64,000 bases of DNA from Darksidea phi (Eukaryota; Ascomycota; Dothideomycetes; Pleosporales; Lentitheciaceae), in NCBI GenBank assembly GCA_030770425.1, contig JASJFT010000177.1, positions 33,386 to 97,385 on the forward strand, read 5' to 3'. Below the pieces are notes generated by a model. That model had not been told where the DNA came from and did no database searches. It saw only the letters and a list, made by a program, of their open reading frames with translations. The translations under genes and the position numbers were made by a program. Shown here in pieces: positions 12,601-23,964 of this stretch. Numbering within the stretch: the stretch's first letter is position 1; each line of letters starts with the position of its first letter.

Positions 12601-12940
12601 TTGCGTGTTTGTTGTTATCACTAACGGTTGGGACTGTCATGTATGCATTGCACCGGAGTACCTGGAGGGTTGCGTTTGGAAGGGAAGGATACCATGGGCA
12701 TTGGGAAATAGGGAATCGTAATGCCCGCGTTGTGAGGGTTTGGAATCGAACCAACTCAATTATTATGGCTGGGGGCTATCACGCTTCTCTCTCCACTTTA
12801 CCAGAAATACTTCCTCTCCAGTTCGCCATTGTGCTTTTCTTCACTCCTTCATCTCTTGATTACGTTCGAGGATGGAAACCCGAAACTTTTGCATTTTACA
12901 TCTACAGCAACGGTTTTGCCGCAATACAGCACCCGACAAT
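12601..12940. other. Convergent 3' intergenic region
   Basis: The space between convergent stop codons. Nothing else could be supported. Confidence 0.5.
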
Positions 12941-13784
12941 TCAATGCGGCCAAACGCACAAACCTCCGCAGTCTGCCCCGCCGTTCAACGGATCACAGTC
13001 ATCTCTCGGGTCATCATGGCACACCTGGTTTTTTTCCGGACAACTGAACCCCGCGAAACCGCCACAAATCTTCGTTCCTACGCAAATCCCTAAGCCATCG
13101 CACTCTGGGCCACAGCCGGACTTGTAAGGGTCTTTGATACAAGTATATCCGTCCTTGCAGGCAAGATAGGGACTACCACGGCCGCCGCCACATGGCTCAT
13201 GTGTTCCGGAAGGTTTTGGAGTAGGTTTAGGGCGGGTTGTTGTTCTCAGGGTTTCTGCAGCAATCTTGGGGCAGGACTTGGTTGAGTTAATATTCTGGTG
13301 TGTATTGAAGGGAAAGGGGACGAGGGCAGAGCTTACCTGGAGCGCAGGCTTCAAACCACCGCATTTCTGAAAGCACGATTGCTTAGCGGCATTGGCGCAA
13401 TGGCAGGATTGAGGCCATGCTTGGATGCAAATTGTCGATTCGCATTCGCAGTCAGGGATGGTGGGCGCAGTGGGGCAGGGCTGCGGGTATCTGTTAGCTG
13501 CTTCATTTTATAGAAGAGAAGAAGAGACAGGAGCGAGGGAGTTTACACGGTAGGTAGGTACGTAGTCCGGGCAACGTTCGTTGCAAAGCGTTTCACGGTC
13601 GTTAAGGCAATTGCAGAGTGTCTGAGATATGGGTGTTAGATAGTGGGATGTTGAGATAGGAGAACCAACTCACGATGGCATCGCTTGCATCGCATTTTAC
13701 TAGCGGGCATTGACATTGCTCTATCGGTGTTGCTTGAGCGTACACTAGTGCTCCTAGAAAGGGGAGGATGAGTAGCGACTTCAT
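12941..13784 (-). CDS. Small secreted cysteine-rich protein
   Basis: Predicted secreted protein of unknown function built from several short exons. Exon 1 (13674-13784) encodes a clear signal peptide ending near VYAQA and starts the Cys-rich mature part (CQCPLVKC). Exon 2 starts at 13621 (TLCNCLNDRETLCNERC), exon 3 covers about 13495-13338 (PDCECESTIC to KCGGLKPALQ), and the last exon starts at TCC just after the LQ codons and ends at 12941. The C-terminal half has CGGFAGFSCP, CHDDPRDDCDP and GADCGGLCV, a pattern I recall from uncharacterised secreted proteins across Pezizomycotina. The start is firm. The exon 2/exon 3 junction is not settled because two donor-acceptor pairs keep the frame. 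It could be an effector-like or wall-associated protein, but nothing in the sequence shows a function. Confidence 0.75.
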
Positions 13785-15186
13785 CGTTGGGGTTCAGAAG
13801 CCAGTCCAGCGAAGCAGTTGTTGAAGAACGAAAAAACCTGCTTGTAGATCGTTTTATGCTAGTGTAACACTGTGCCTTCGTCTTCGTCAACGTTCTCCGC
13901 CTTGTGTTGCCGTACCTGCATTCACGGTATTGGCAAACTTTCTTAACGAGCGGCAGGTGTCGGCACGTAGAAGTGACCAAAATATCATACCTTCCATACA
14001 TCCTTTATACCACTGTCCCAACGCTTAAAACCAAGCCACATAAAGCAAGTACAAATTGCCATCGCGAATCCCTTGGCCCAGTGAGTGCATCACGAACCCG
14101 TCAAATTCCCTGTTTGCGACGCCCCATTGCTAGAAGGGGTTATTGAACCCTAACCGAAAACACCGTTGCATTCCAGACGAAATGAACGTTGAAGCGCTTG
14201 GTCCCATCGGGTGGACGTGGTACCAGGGTGGTTGAAGAGTGCTGACGCAGGGAAATGAATTAAACGAAGTGATGTCTAAAAATAGGTTCAGAGGATCGTG
14301 TAGGTAACTATCGTATATAGTCTGGGTCTAAGGCACTCCGCAAAAGATACCCTGGCCTTCCCTTTGGGGATCGGCGTGGGTCGGGAACAGTGCACCCTTT
14401 CTTACGAACGTCTGCGGATAGATATCAGATATTTGAATTATGCTAAGGTTAGCTATTAGATCATCATGTGAGAGAAGTTTCACAAGCCGTGTTGTTGAGG
14501 GCGGGCCATGCTAGGGTCAAGCATCGAAAAGGCAATATATCGTATTCCTCGGTACGGAGCATCCATCGAGCTAGTACCTTAATTCTGTCCTGGTAAATAG
14601 GCACATCAGACCGGGTAATTGATGATTTGACCGGCTTTCTTCTAGAGCGCTCCTTGGAAAGCTTCCTTGCATACCTTGGACATTTGGGCACTTTACTTGA
14701 CATATTTGTTGCACAAATCCAGGGAGTTTTACTGTTCACGACCGCAGCGGAGAAGCAGCTGACAAGAAGACTACAGGACATCACACAGGAATGCAGGATT
14801 GACGGAAGCTCGGGGGAAGTAAAATATAACCTTACTATAAGTTCGCTCGTATCGCGATGGATGTGCACTCTCCCTCGCGCTTTCGCATCTCGTGTTTGCC
14901 CTTAATAATGCACTCCCTGTCGTATCTACTCTAGTTGCTGAGAGCCTTCGGTCCACGTGGAATATGCAGACGTAGAATGAATTGCATAACACATTGTGTC
15001 CAAGGTCGTTTCATAATCCACTTGAGCTTGGCGGGACACGAACAAGAATTGTTGCCGTGTATCCGAGAAGTAATACCATGTACAAGCGTAGCCGTGAATT
15101 CGAGTATGGAAATATGCTTAGCTCTCAACCTTGAGCACCTCCTGGTCCATCCAAACGCCACTCCAATGCTTCGAAATACATCCCAC
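13785..15186. other. Unassigned 1.4-kb intergenic stretch
   Basis: Contains short open frames only (for example minus strand 14464-14868) with no domain, no convincing splice chain and no repeats. The part near 13785 should be the promoter of the cysteine-rich protein. Confidence 0.4.
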
Positions 15187-16821
15187 TTATTCCTCCATCT
15201 TCTCACCACTAACAACCCCTACATTGCCCTCACCCAAATGCTTGAGTAACCAACTCCTTTTGAAATAAGTATTCGGATGCACAATAGTGTCTAAATCCGT
15301 TGCACTCCAACTTCCCTCATCCCTCACCTTCTTAATCTCCTTCTTGTGTCCATACTCAAACACTCGGTTACAGGCAACATGGTACCGTTGCTTTTGTACA
15401 TCCTCTCTCACCGTCTTTAGCACGTCGCGATCTTGGACACCAATGCGTTGGAGGAGGGAGGATAGGTTTTCGGGCGTGAAGGTGCGGTAGGGACAGCCGT
15501 GACTTTGGCCCGGGCCCGGTAGGGGTTCAGTGAGGATCTTTTGACACGAGTAGGGTGTGTAGCCGCGACCTCGACGGTTCGTGTCGCCGCCTACGTCGCC
15601 GTAGGCGTAGCGAATGTTATATCTGTACTCCTTCTGGAATTTGTCGTCTGTCATTAGTTTGAACGACCGCCTCCAGAATATTATGCATTCTTCGAGGCTG
15701 AGACCAATGCCCTTGAGAAATAGCGTGTATTGCAGACGGCCGTAGTGCTTTAGATGCGAATTGGCACGTAGATTCATGTGCAGATTCTGCATGCAGAGAG
15801 GGAAGTTTTGGGAGAGTGAGTCGATGGCATTGGCATGGATGGAGGAGAGGCCGTCGATGGAGGCGTCGGACGAGGTATATGCTGCTTCAGGGGCGGTGAA
15901 AGATTGAGAGAGGTGGGCGAGGATGGGGGCCAGGCGGTCGTCTTCGTCGAGCCGGGGGAGGGCGCGGGCCGTCAACTGAGTTTTGCATTAGTGCTTGCCT
16001 TGCGAAAGGTGCTCGTTGTAAACGTACTTCAAGAGCATCGTCTAAACGCTTTGCGAATTCGGCCACAACCAAACTCATCTGCTCTCTCTGCGGGACATAC
16101 GCCTTCCCCTTCTTCAAAAACACCCTCCTCTGCTCCACCAACTCTGGCACCCGCTCCCAGTCCACCTTACACCAATCTTGCTCCTCCGCCGCGGGAGTCT
16201 TCTTCCCCCCCGTCGCGGCAAGTAATTGTTCTCTCAACTCCCTCTTCTCCGCCTCTCCCACCTCTTCCCACTCCAAATTCAGACTCTTTACAAACTCCTG
16301 CCTCTCCTTGAAATCATCCTCTTTGTACCTCAGCCTGAATAGCATCGTCTCTAGTCGCGAAAACCGTCTCCGCAGGTCCTCAGTCGAAGAAAACGCGAGG
16401 CGCAGTATGAAGTGCGAATAGTGGTCTTTCTTCCTTTCTTCTTGCAAGGCCTGACTACGTGACGTGTTTGATCGAAGGGGGAGATGTTTGTTCAGGATGC
16501 TCGTCATGTATTCGGCAGTCTCGTCGGGGCTTCGATTGCGGAAGCTGCATGCTTCGAGCTCAGAGAGGACTGACATAACTAGTCAGTACACGCGATGCCA
16601 CTGCTACACTCTGCTTGATTGAGATGTATACCCTTCAACCGATTGATGGCCCACGTCTCAAACTCCTCGAGCGTGATCTCAGCCGTGGGCGGCAGTGCGT
16701 AAAAGTTCAGGCGATGCTCGTAATGTTGCTGCACGAATTCCGCCTTCGCAAATTGTTTCTTCTTGTGATCAATGTTTGCGCGCCTTTTTGCGTCGACTCG
16801 AGAGTAATCATGGCGGATCAT
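15187..16821 (-). CDS. pri2: DNA primase large subunit
   Basis: Regulatory subunit of the DNA polymerase alpha-primase complex. With the small subunit it makes RNA primers at nuclear replication forks. Three exons, 16632-16821, 16028-16569 and 15187-15975, give about 506 aa; introns are 62 and 52 bp. Both junctions are well determined, one giving RLK-VLSELEACSF and the other DDALE-LTARALPR. The N-terminal part contains the LNFYALPPTAEITLEEFE block. The C-terminal iron-sulphur domain has four candidate [4Fe-4S] cysteines in FPLCMQNLH, YSCQKI, HGCPYRTF and VACNRVFE, with LKHYGRLQYTLFLKGIGL between the first and second. Length is close to yeast and human orthologues. It is the third of three consecutive minus-strand housekeeping genes. 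Confidence 0.96.
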
Positions 16822-17097
16822 GCTTGCTGTGCTTTGTGTTTGTAGTTTGCTGAATGGAGTGTTCGCGGTGGGCGTAAAGTGGATTCACGAAACGACGCGA
16901 CGCGTTGACGCGCCCCAGATCACGCTAGTGCTCACTTATGTAGCCCGCGCGTCTTACCCTGCCCCACAACCCTGCACTGTTTCATAAACAACGAGAGGGA
17001 TGATCTAGGCCGTGTCTATTGTCTCTGTGTCGATCTACTGATGTCTAGTAAGAAAAAGAGCGTGTGTGCGTTGACGATCTATCTCGTGGGCCCTCCA
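16822..17097. promoter_or_regulatory. Short intergenic region upstream of primase gene
   Basis: The 276 bp between the phosphatase stop and the primase start must hold the primase promoter and the phosphatase 3' end. No clear TATA box was seen. Confidence 0.45.
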
Positions 17098-18286
17098 TTA
17101 AACAAGCAGATCACCGAGAGCATCGACATATGCCAGCGGCACCGTCTGCGCTCCCTCCGACAGAAATTCTTCCTTCTTGCTCACTCCAGTCAGGACAGCT
17201 AACGTTCCACCCAATTTCCCGTCAATGCCGAACTGGATATCCGTGTTCATCCTGTCGCCAACCATGCACGTTCTGCTTCGGTCGAACTGGAATTTGCCTT
17301 CAATAGCATCCATCATTGCCTGACTGGGCTTGCCCAGAGACAAAGGCTCCCGTCCAATTGCCTTGGCGAGACCCGCACCGCTTGATCCGGCGCCCGGGAA
17401 GAGAGTGCGCGCCATGGGAAGCGAACTGTCAATATTGGTCGCTAGATACACTGCGCCACGCTGGAGGTACTGGAAGGCAATCGCTGTCTTCAGGTAGTTC
17501 GAGTGGAAGTCCAACCCACTGAGTACGATGCCTACATCCGGATCCAACAGCTTTCCATTGGAGATATTTTCAAAATCTTCTGGTTCGATGTCGCGACGGT
17601 AGGCGGGGTCTGTACCGCCGATGTGTGGAACACCCTCCGAATCTAATTCCTGCTCAATACCAGTCTCGCCGAGCACGAAAACCTTGTTTTTCGGAGCCGG
17701 AAGCTTCAGGATGCGAGCGATGTAGACGGCGGCGCTGTACGAGGATCCGAAGATTTCGTCCTGAACGGTGGGTTAGCTGTCGTTCAACACGCTACAAGGC
17801 TCCACACACGACTTTAGCAGGAATGCCCAGCTGGTCAAACTTCTTCTTGTAGTCCGCTCGCGATTTCGTGCTGTTGTTGGTTACAAAGACAAGCTGCTTG
17901 CCTAACAACGTTGTTAACGGAGGAGCGAAGGACCGCTGGCCAGAACCTCCAGGATATACCTGCCTTTACTCCTTAAGAACTCCAACGTCTCCGGAACCTT
18001 GTCATATACGTGATCGCCGGACCAGAGGACGCCTATCCTTCTTCACAATCAGTGGAACCGCCCTCTAGAGATCCATTCGTCCAAGGTGCAGCTGACAAGT
18101 CCCCTATTGTAGAGCTCGTCGGACCGGAGAAGAATAACACACACCATCGCAATCGAACAGGAAGACCTTCACCGCTCCGTCAGTCCGGCGGCATCTGAGC
18201 TATCGGTCTATAGTACTCACATCAAATCTAGAGAGGAATTCCTCAATGCCGGCCCTGTCGCCGGTGAGATACTTCGACTGCCCCAT
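17098..18286 (-). CDS. HAD-superfamily phosphatase, Pho13/phosphoglycolate phosphatase type (annotated as 4-nitrophenylphosphatase)
   Basis: A HAD-family phosphatase that, by homology to yeast Pho13 and mammalian PGP, probably clears 2-phosphoglycolate and similar metabolic by-products in the cytosol. Five exons: 18221-18286, 18145-18166, 17964-18032, 17813-17901 and 17098-17760, giving 302 aa. Exon 2 is only 22 nt and encodes VFLFDCD, the nucleophile loop; DG-VLWSGDH completes motif I (DxD variant DCDGV). [10 protein letters not shown] is motif II (Thr/Asn), [10 protein letters not shown] provides the Lys of motif III, and [10 protein letters not shown] is motif IV. The introns are 54, 112, 62 and 52 bp. 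The third begins with GC, not GT: only a donor at 17963 keeps [12 protein letters not shown] in frame. It lies 216 bp downstream of the aminopeptidase gene. Confidence 0.92.
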
Positions 18287-18502
18287 TCTTTAATATACAG
18301 AGCTTCTTCCTCCAGTAGCGGAATTTGAGTGTGAGAGAATTCACGATTGCACGGTAAGACAGGCTGACACAGAAAAACATATTTGGTGGGGTGCTTGGCG
18401 CTGCGTCGGGAAGGTCCGAGTCAGAAGCACATCACCCCCGCACGTTCCGGTACCTGGCGAGGCTATCTACACGTGCTGCACAGCTCTACAGTTTGGGGCA
18501 AG
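18287..18502. promoter_or_regulatory. Short intergenic region between aminopeptidase and phosphatase
   Basis: 216 bp separate the aminopeptidase stop from the phosphatase ATG. It must hold a terminator and a promoter; no specific motif was recognised. Confidence 0.4.
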
Positions 18503-20195
18503 TCAGTCGACAATAATCTTTTTCTCCAGCTCGTCGAAGTTCTGGAAGAAGCTCTCAAACAGGTTGACAGCATGCTCAACATCGTGCGCACCCCCAGTCT
18601 CCCGGATACTGTGCATGCTGAGTTGAGGGTTGCCCAAGTCTAGCGTTCGGGCTCCCATTGCCGCTGACAGCATAGGCCCGATGGTGCTACCGCACGAAGA
18701 ATCATTGCGAACTACGAACATCTGCAGCGGGACGCCTTCTTTCACCGACGAGAGGCTGGACGAAGCAGCCGTTGCACGTCGCGCTGCTTCCTGCAGCAGC
18801 ACTATTCCCGGTGAGTTCGTGGCATACCTTGCGTTGGCATTGATCTTGATCACAGTTCCCTTATTCATTTCCGGTCTATGCTGGGCCTCATACTTGCCGG
18901 GGTAGTTGGGGTGCACGGAGTGAGCCATGTCCGCAGAAATGAGGAACGAAGTCGCAAGTGTCTGCTCATAAGCTGTTGCAGTATCGGCGTCCAGCTTATC
19001 GTAGGACTTGTCTGAATTGTCCGAATCCAAAGCGGGCAGCACCGAGAGACGTCGAATGACTGCGGGCAGCAGGTTGGAATCGGCGCCCTGGGCTGTCTGG
19101 CTACCAATTTCCTCGTGGTCGAACAAGGCAATCAAACGAACAGTCGAGTCCTTGTCAAGAGAGGAAGACGATGCAAGGCTCTTGATCAGACCCTCAATGC
19201 TGCAGTAGGACATCATCAAGTTGTCCAATCGTGGCGAGAAGATGAGCTCGTTGTTCAGTCCACCGATTACAGATTTTTGGGTGTCGTAAAGAACCATCTC
19301 GAAATCCAGAATATCAGTCGGCTCAGCCCCAACCTCGTCTGCAATGATATCGACGATGTACGGGTGGTGTCGGTGGAGGGGGGTCGCGAGTGGCTCAAAG
19401 GGGCCATCCTTCTTCTCCTCATCTTTCGGCTCCTCGGTCTTGCCCTGCCTGTTGAGCTCGGCAGCGACTAGGCCAGCAATGGGAAACAGCTGGGTCTCTT
19501 TGTTGAATTGGAAATTCTCCTGGCGTTCAAGATGGATGGCCAGAGTGGGAACGCGTAGTATAGGCCGCTCCACTTTGGCCAGCCTTTGCTCAATGTTGCC
19601 CTGCTTTGTCTTGACCATGACCCGCCCAGCGATGGACAAGTCTCGGTCGAACCAAGTATGCCAGAGACCGCCGCCGTATGTCTCGCAGGCCACCTGCAGG
19701 AACCCGTCACTCTGACGCTTCGAAAGGGGCTTGATGCGAAGACACGGCGAGTCGGTGTGCGCACCGATCATACCAATGGGGTTGCCGGCCCTCCACTTAT
19801 TGCCGATGGCAAAGGCCACGATAGAGGAGCCATTGCGCGTGAGATAGTATTTTCCGCCGGGTTGCAGGGTAGATGCCCACGAGTCTCGCTCCTGCAAGGT
19901 GACAGGCTGGTCAGCGCTTTGTTCACGACCCTGTTAACTATACGAAGCGATGGGGGACTTCAAAGGTACAGCTCGCGTATAGCGTGCAATCCTATAGAGG
20001 AGCGGCATAACTGACCTTAATCTGCTTGAAGCCCGCCTTCTCCAGCCGCTCTTTGGCTGATTTCACAGCATGGAAGGCTATGGCAGTCAACGACGGAGCT
20101 GTTCATACAGAAAATCCGGGAAGCATACGGGTAGGCGAGGCATTGACGAAGGATAGGAAGTCCTCGGCAGCCGCGAGCGACGGCTTGGTAGACAT
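18503..20195 (-). CDS. Aspartyl aminopeptidase (peptidase family M18)
   Basis: A cytosolic dinuclear-zinc exopeptidase removing N-terminal Asp/Glu, homologous to DNPEP and yeast Ape4/Yhr113w. Three exons, 20129-20195, 20016-20077 and 18503-19891, give 505 aa; introns are 51 and 124 bp. Exon 1 encodes the AAAEDFLSFVNASPT start, exon 2 PFHAVKSAKERLEKAGFKQIK, and exon 3 opens with ERDSWAS. Zinc and catalytic motifs are visible: GAHTDSPCLRIKP (His, and Asp two residues on), FDHEEIGS (Glu-Glu region), the SADMAHSVHPNY segment, and NDSSCGSTIGPM with the near C-terminal SMHSIRE His. An acidic-basic insert near EEPKDEEKKDGP is less conserved. The start ATG sits in good context and matches the family's N-terminus. 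Confidence 0.96.
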
Positions 20196-21124
20196 AGTGC
20201 GTGCAACACGAGACAGGACGGGCAGTGCAGTGGTGGTGGTGGTGGTGGTGGTAGCAGTGCAGCAGGTTGGCCTCAGGCGTGGTAGTGCAGCTCGGAAGGG
20301 CACGCCTCTGGGCATGGGAGTGGTCGTGAGGTCTGCAAGAGGGCCGGGCCTTTGGCGGGGTGCGAAGAGAGAGGCAGGTGCAGGGCCAACCGGTCGCCCC
20401 TGCCACGACCAGGGGTTGCTGGGGAAGCTGCGATTGGCTGGCGGGGCGCGGGCACGCGTTGAGCAGATATCAAAACAGCGACAAGCAAAACATGGGCCCT
20501 CTCGACGTGACGAGACGCATCTTCACGCTCACCGTCTCCCTCGCGCCGCGCCGCGCCCGCTCACTTATCATCGTCCGCCATCATCTCCGTGTTGCTCTTG
20601 TTCCACCCGTTGCGCGACGCCAGCTCGAGCTCGTCGCCCTGCATCGTCTCGACCGCCGCGCCCTGCCTCCAACCGCCGCCGCCTCCGTTCGTTGCCCAGT
20701 GCGGCTCTCCGAAAGTCAGCGCAGTGACCTCCAAACAAGCAGGAGGAGTCCTGCCACAGCACCCCGCCGACCACCTGCACGCAAACACAAATTCCGTCCC
20801 TGCGATGCGCACCACGTCTGTCTGAAGAGGAGGACACAGCCGATTTCTGTGTGCGCCGACCCGTGCGCTGCGAGGGAGCGGAGGTGACGCCGTCCAAGGG
20901 GCTTTCTACAAGCGAACCGACTTCACCAGCGCCTTCACCTATTGCGCCTCGTCGGATTCACTCCTACCAAGCGCGCAGCCTTTCGCTTCGCTGGGCAACT
21001 CTCGCCTCCATTGGAGATTCCGTCCTACTTGATCCCGCGCCCCGCCTACTTGCGCGTCCAACCTCCCCACCCGACACCACCACTCTTCAAACAGCAACAA
21101 TTACGAAACTGCGCAAACCCCGCC
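20196..21124. promoter_or_regulatory. Divergent promoter region of aminopeptidase and cdh1
   Basis: 929 bp separating two divergent ATGs. It is GC-rich, has a (GGT)n tract near 20231, and long pyrimidine-rich tracts before the cdh1 ATG typical of fungal leaders. The several overlapping open frames have no domains and are taken as noncoding. Confidence 0.5.
20231..20253. repeat. (TGG)n trinucleotide repeat
   Basis: Seven or more uninterrupted TGG units about 35 bp upstream of the aminopeptidase ATG, hence in its leader or promoter. Read directly from the sequence. Confidence 0.9.
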
Positions 21125-23087
21125 ATGGCTTCCGATGAGATACACGCACCCGTGCCGACGATGGAGCCGATGGCGGAAGAAGCGCGTACGCCAACACTCA
21201 TCTCGCCGCCAGAGTCCAAGACACCCCCCACCGCCACACACAAACGCAACCAGGCCGACTTCGCGCACGACCGGAACTCAGAGCCCGTGGATCCTTCGGC
21301 ATTAAGCAGGGCACTAGAGCAATTTGAGCACGCAGGCCGCGTCCGAGAGCGGCCAATTGCGAGTCCTAGTCGCAAGCGACAGCGTATTTACGGCGACAGG
21401 TGAGTCTACCGGTGAAAGTTAGACGGTCGCTAGGTTGGCTAAGTGTGTCAGGTTCATCCCCAATCGTTCGGGCCAAGATCTCCAGGCGAGCTTCTCTCTC
21501 CTTCACGATGAAGGCTCGCCCGCCACTCCTTCACGGAGCGCAAAGCGGACTCCGCACCACGAGCTGCACTTTCAGAAGAGTAGGTTCTTTGGTGATAAGA
21601 CATGTGCATGTGCATTGACTGACTGTCTTTAGCTGAGGAGGCCAACCGGACCTATTCCGCTGTCTTGCGTCAAGAGCTGTTCGAGGGAACAGTTCCTCAG
21701 GCCCTGCCTCAGAGTTTGTCTCCAACTGACAGTGCCAACCTGCGTAATGCGGGACGCTCACACACTCCTCCGGCCCGCACTACTGCATCGCTACCAGCTC
21801 CAAATCTAACACCTTCAACCCCGCACAAGAACTTGTTCAACTACTCAGGCCAGCCCACTCCTTCACGGACCCCTTCTAGCAGGCATGGTATCAATCTCAA
21901 TGCTCAGTCCGAGCTCTACAGCTTGTCACCAATCAAGTTCAGCAGTCAGCGGATGCTACTCAGCCCGCAGCGGACCCCCCGTGCCGTATCTAAAGTACCC
22001 TACAAGGTGCTCGATGCGCCAGATCTCGCAGATGACTTCTACCTCAACCTGGTTGACTGGGGCAGCCAGAACATTCTCGGGGTCGGACTTGGATCCTGCG
22101 TATATATGTGGAACTCTGCGAGTGGCCGCGTGACCAAGCTATGCGAGTTAACTGATGATTCTGTCACAAGTGTTAGCTGGATCCAGCGTGTAAGTTGCAT
22201 CTAGGGGTATCATTATGGTTTCTAACCTTTTTCAGGGTTCACACCTCGCTATCGGCACAAATCGAGGATACGTACAGATCTGGGATGCGACGACACAACG
22301 TCGGCTGCGCACCATGACTGGGCATTCTGCCCGCGTTGGCGCGCTCGCGTGGAACGAGCACATTCTCACCTCTGGCTCCAGGGATCGATCGATATACCAT
22401 CGTGATGTCCGACAGCCTGAGCAGTGGCTTCGAAAACTCGTTGGCCACAAGCAAGAGGTCTGTGGTCTCAAATGGAATACTGACGATATGCAACTTGCTT
22501 CCGGTGGAAACGACAATAAGCTCATGGTGTGGGAGAAGCTCAATGCAGAACCCACCTTCAAGTGGAGCGAGCACCAGGCCGCCGTCAAGGCCATTGCTTG
22601 GAGCCCTCATCAGCGCGGACTACTTGCTAGCGGCGGTGGTACCGCTGATCGGACCATCAAATTCTGGAATACCCTCGTCTCGTCCAATGGACCTTCTGCG
22701 GCCTCCCTTGCTGCCGCGTCATCTGCAGCGTCTGCATCCGGTCCCGGCGATATTGAGCCCTCGCTGACCGCTCCCGCCAACCTAATTAGGAGTCTTGATA
22801 CCGGGAGCCAGGTCTGCAACCTGGCTTGGTCAAAGAACAGCAACGAGATCGTTTCGACACATGGCTACTCGCAAAACCAGATCATCGTATGGAAGTATCC
22901 CAACATGCAGCAGGTCGTCTCGCTCACGGGTCATACGTACCGGGTCCTCTATCTCGCTATGAGCCCAGACGGTCAGGTCATCGTTACGGGCGCCGGTGAC
23001 GAGACTCTGCGCTTCTGGAACTGTTTCAAGAAGAAGGAGAAGACGGGCAGTCTCAACACCATGGACAAGTGGGGTGTCATACGCTGA
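21125..23087 (+). CDS. cdh1: APC/C activator Cdh1 / Fizzy-related WD40 protein
   Basis: Substrate-recruiting activator of the anaphase-promoting complex in late mitosis and G1. Four exons, 21125-21399, 21452-21579, 21633-22189 and 22236-23087, give 603 aa; introns are 52, 53, 53 and 46 bp class, all with clean GT-AG ends. The C-box is rebuilt across the first intron as DRFIPNR. A Ser/Pro-rich regulatory region with many SP/TP sites follows. Seven WD40 repeats run from about PYKVLDAPDLADDFYLNLVD to the end, with repeat signatures such as GHSARVGALAWN, GHKQEVCGLKWN and GHTYRVLYLAMSPDG. The protein ends in Ile-Arg, the IR tail that docks on APC3. A long Ala/Ser insert (about 22690-22745) lies between blades. 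Fizzy-related rather than Cdc20, because of the N-terminal layout and NAQSELYSLSPIKFSSQR segment. Confidence 0.96.
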
Positions 23088-23202
23088 CGACTCATTACCT
23101 GAGCTCACTAACGCTGTACATTCTAGGGCTATTTTGGGTTACTGCAGTGCTGGCCGTTTGTTTTCGGAAGGATAGTAAGATACTAATGTAATTGTGTAGT
23201 CA

Positions 23203-23661
23203 CACAACACACAATTATCGATCAGTATCTCCAACGACAACTCTTCCTATTGTCCTACCAATGCATATCGGCCTCTCGAAGCGGACCTCGCCTGCAGCAA
23301 AGGTCCGATAAAAGTTTCTCCTATTACTATCAGCATAGCACGGTGTTACACGGCGTACAGGACGGATGATGAACCTGGTCATACCATATTCACTATTCTT
23401 GCAGCATTTGCACAGTCGATTCTATTACTATCGGATGCTGGGGAAGATCCCCTTCACAGTTTCAAGCATTTGGCGCGCAATGATTATCTCCCATTTCCAG
23501 AAGACCTATACTACTTCAATAGCGTATCTGGCGGGCGGGAGGGTCCTTTGCTGGTATTTGCTTTGGCGACTTTCCAGGGATGCGCGAAGGGGATGGCGTT
23601 TTCGGGCATTGATGGCGAAATCCGGGCACGCAGCGATGATTATGAATGTACATTAGCATAA
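23203..23661 (+). pseudogene. Orphan open frame lacking a start, possible gene remnant
   Basis: A frame open for about 150 codons ending in TAA, with amino-acid composition that looks coding (LAAFAQSILLLSDAGED, LPFPEDLYYFN, LLVFALATFQGCAKGMAFSG). It has no ATG in frame before the readable part, and no convincing upstream exon. It sits directly after cdh1 and before a broken transporter, in a stretch that seems to be losing genes. I do not recognise the family. It may be the C-terminal remnant of a deleted gene or simply a chance open frame. Confidence 0.3.
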
Positions 23662-23964
23662 GATACCACTACCAAAGATTTATTTTACTTCAATATTGCG
23701 CAAAAGTGGACGAATGGTTACTAAGAGGTTTGCTTTGTCCGGATTGGGTGAGCTGGGGCCAGTATCTGCGCGGAGTCAACTCCAACCATGCCTCTCTCAT
23801 CGTGGCATTCACCGTATTTCACCTATTTCCACTTCAGGATTCATTCCGTGTATATCCGGTAGTACCCGAACCAGCACTCTTTCGTTTCTACACGATAAGC
23901 TTTGACGGGCATTCGGATAGCCATTTCGAACACTATACCTTGAGGTGGTCTAGCTGCGTGATTT

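Noticed and set aside
20026..20727. 233-codon plus-strand frame over the aminopeptidase 5' end
   Set aside because: Antisense to well-defined aminopeptidase exons and passes through the TGG repeat as polyVal.
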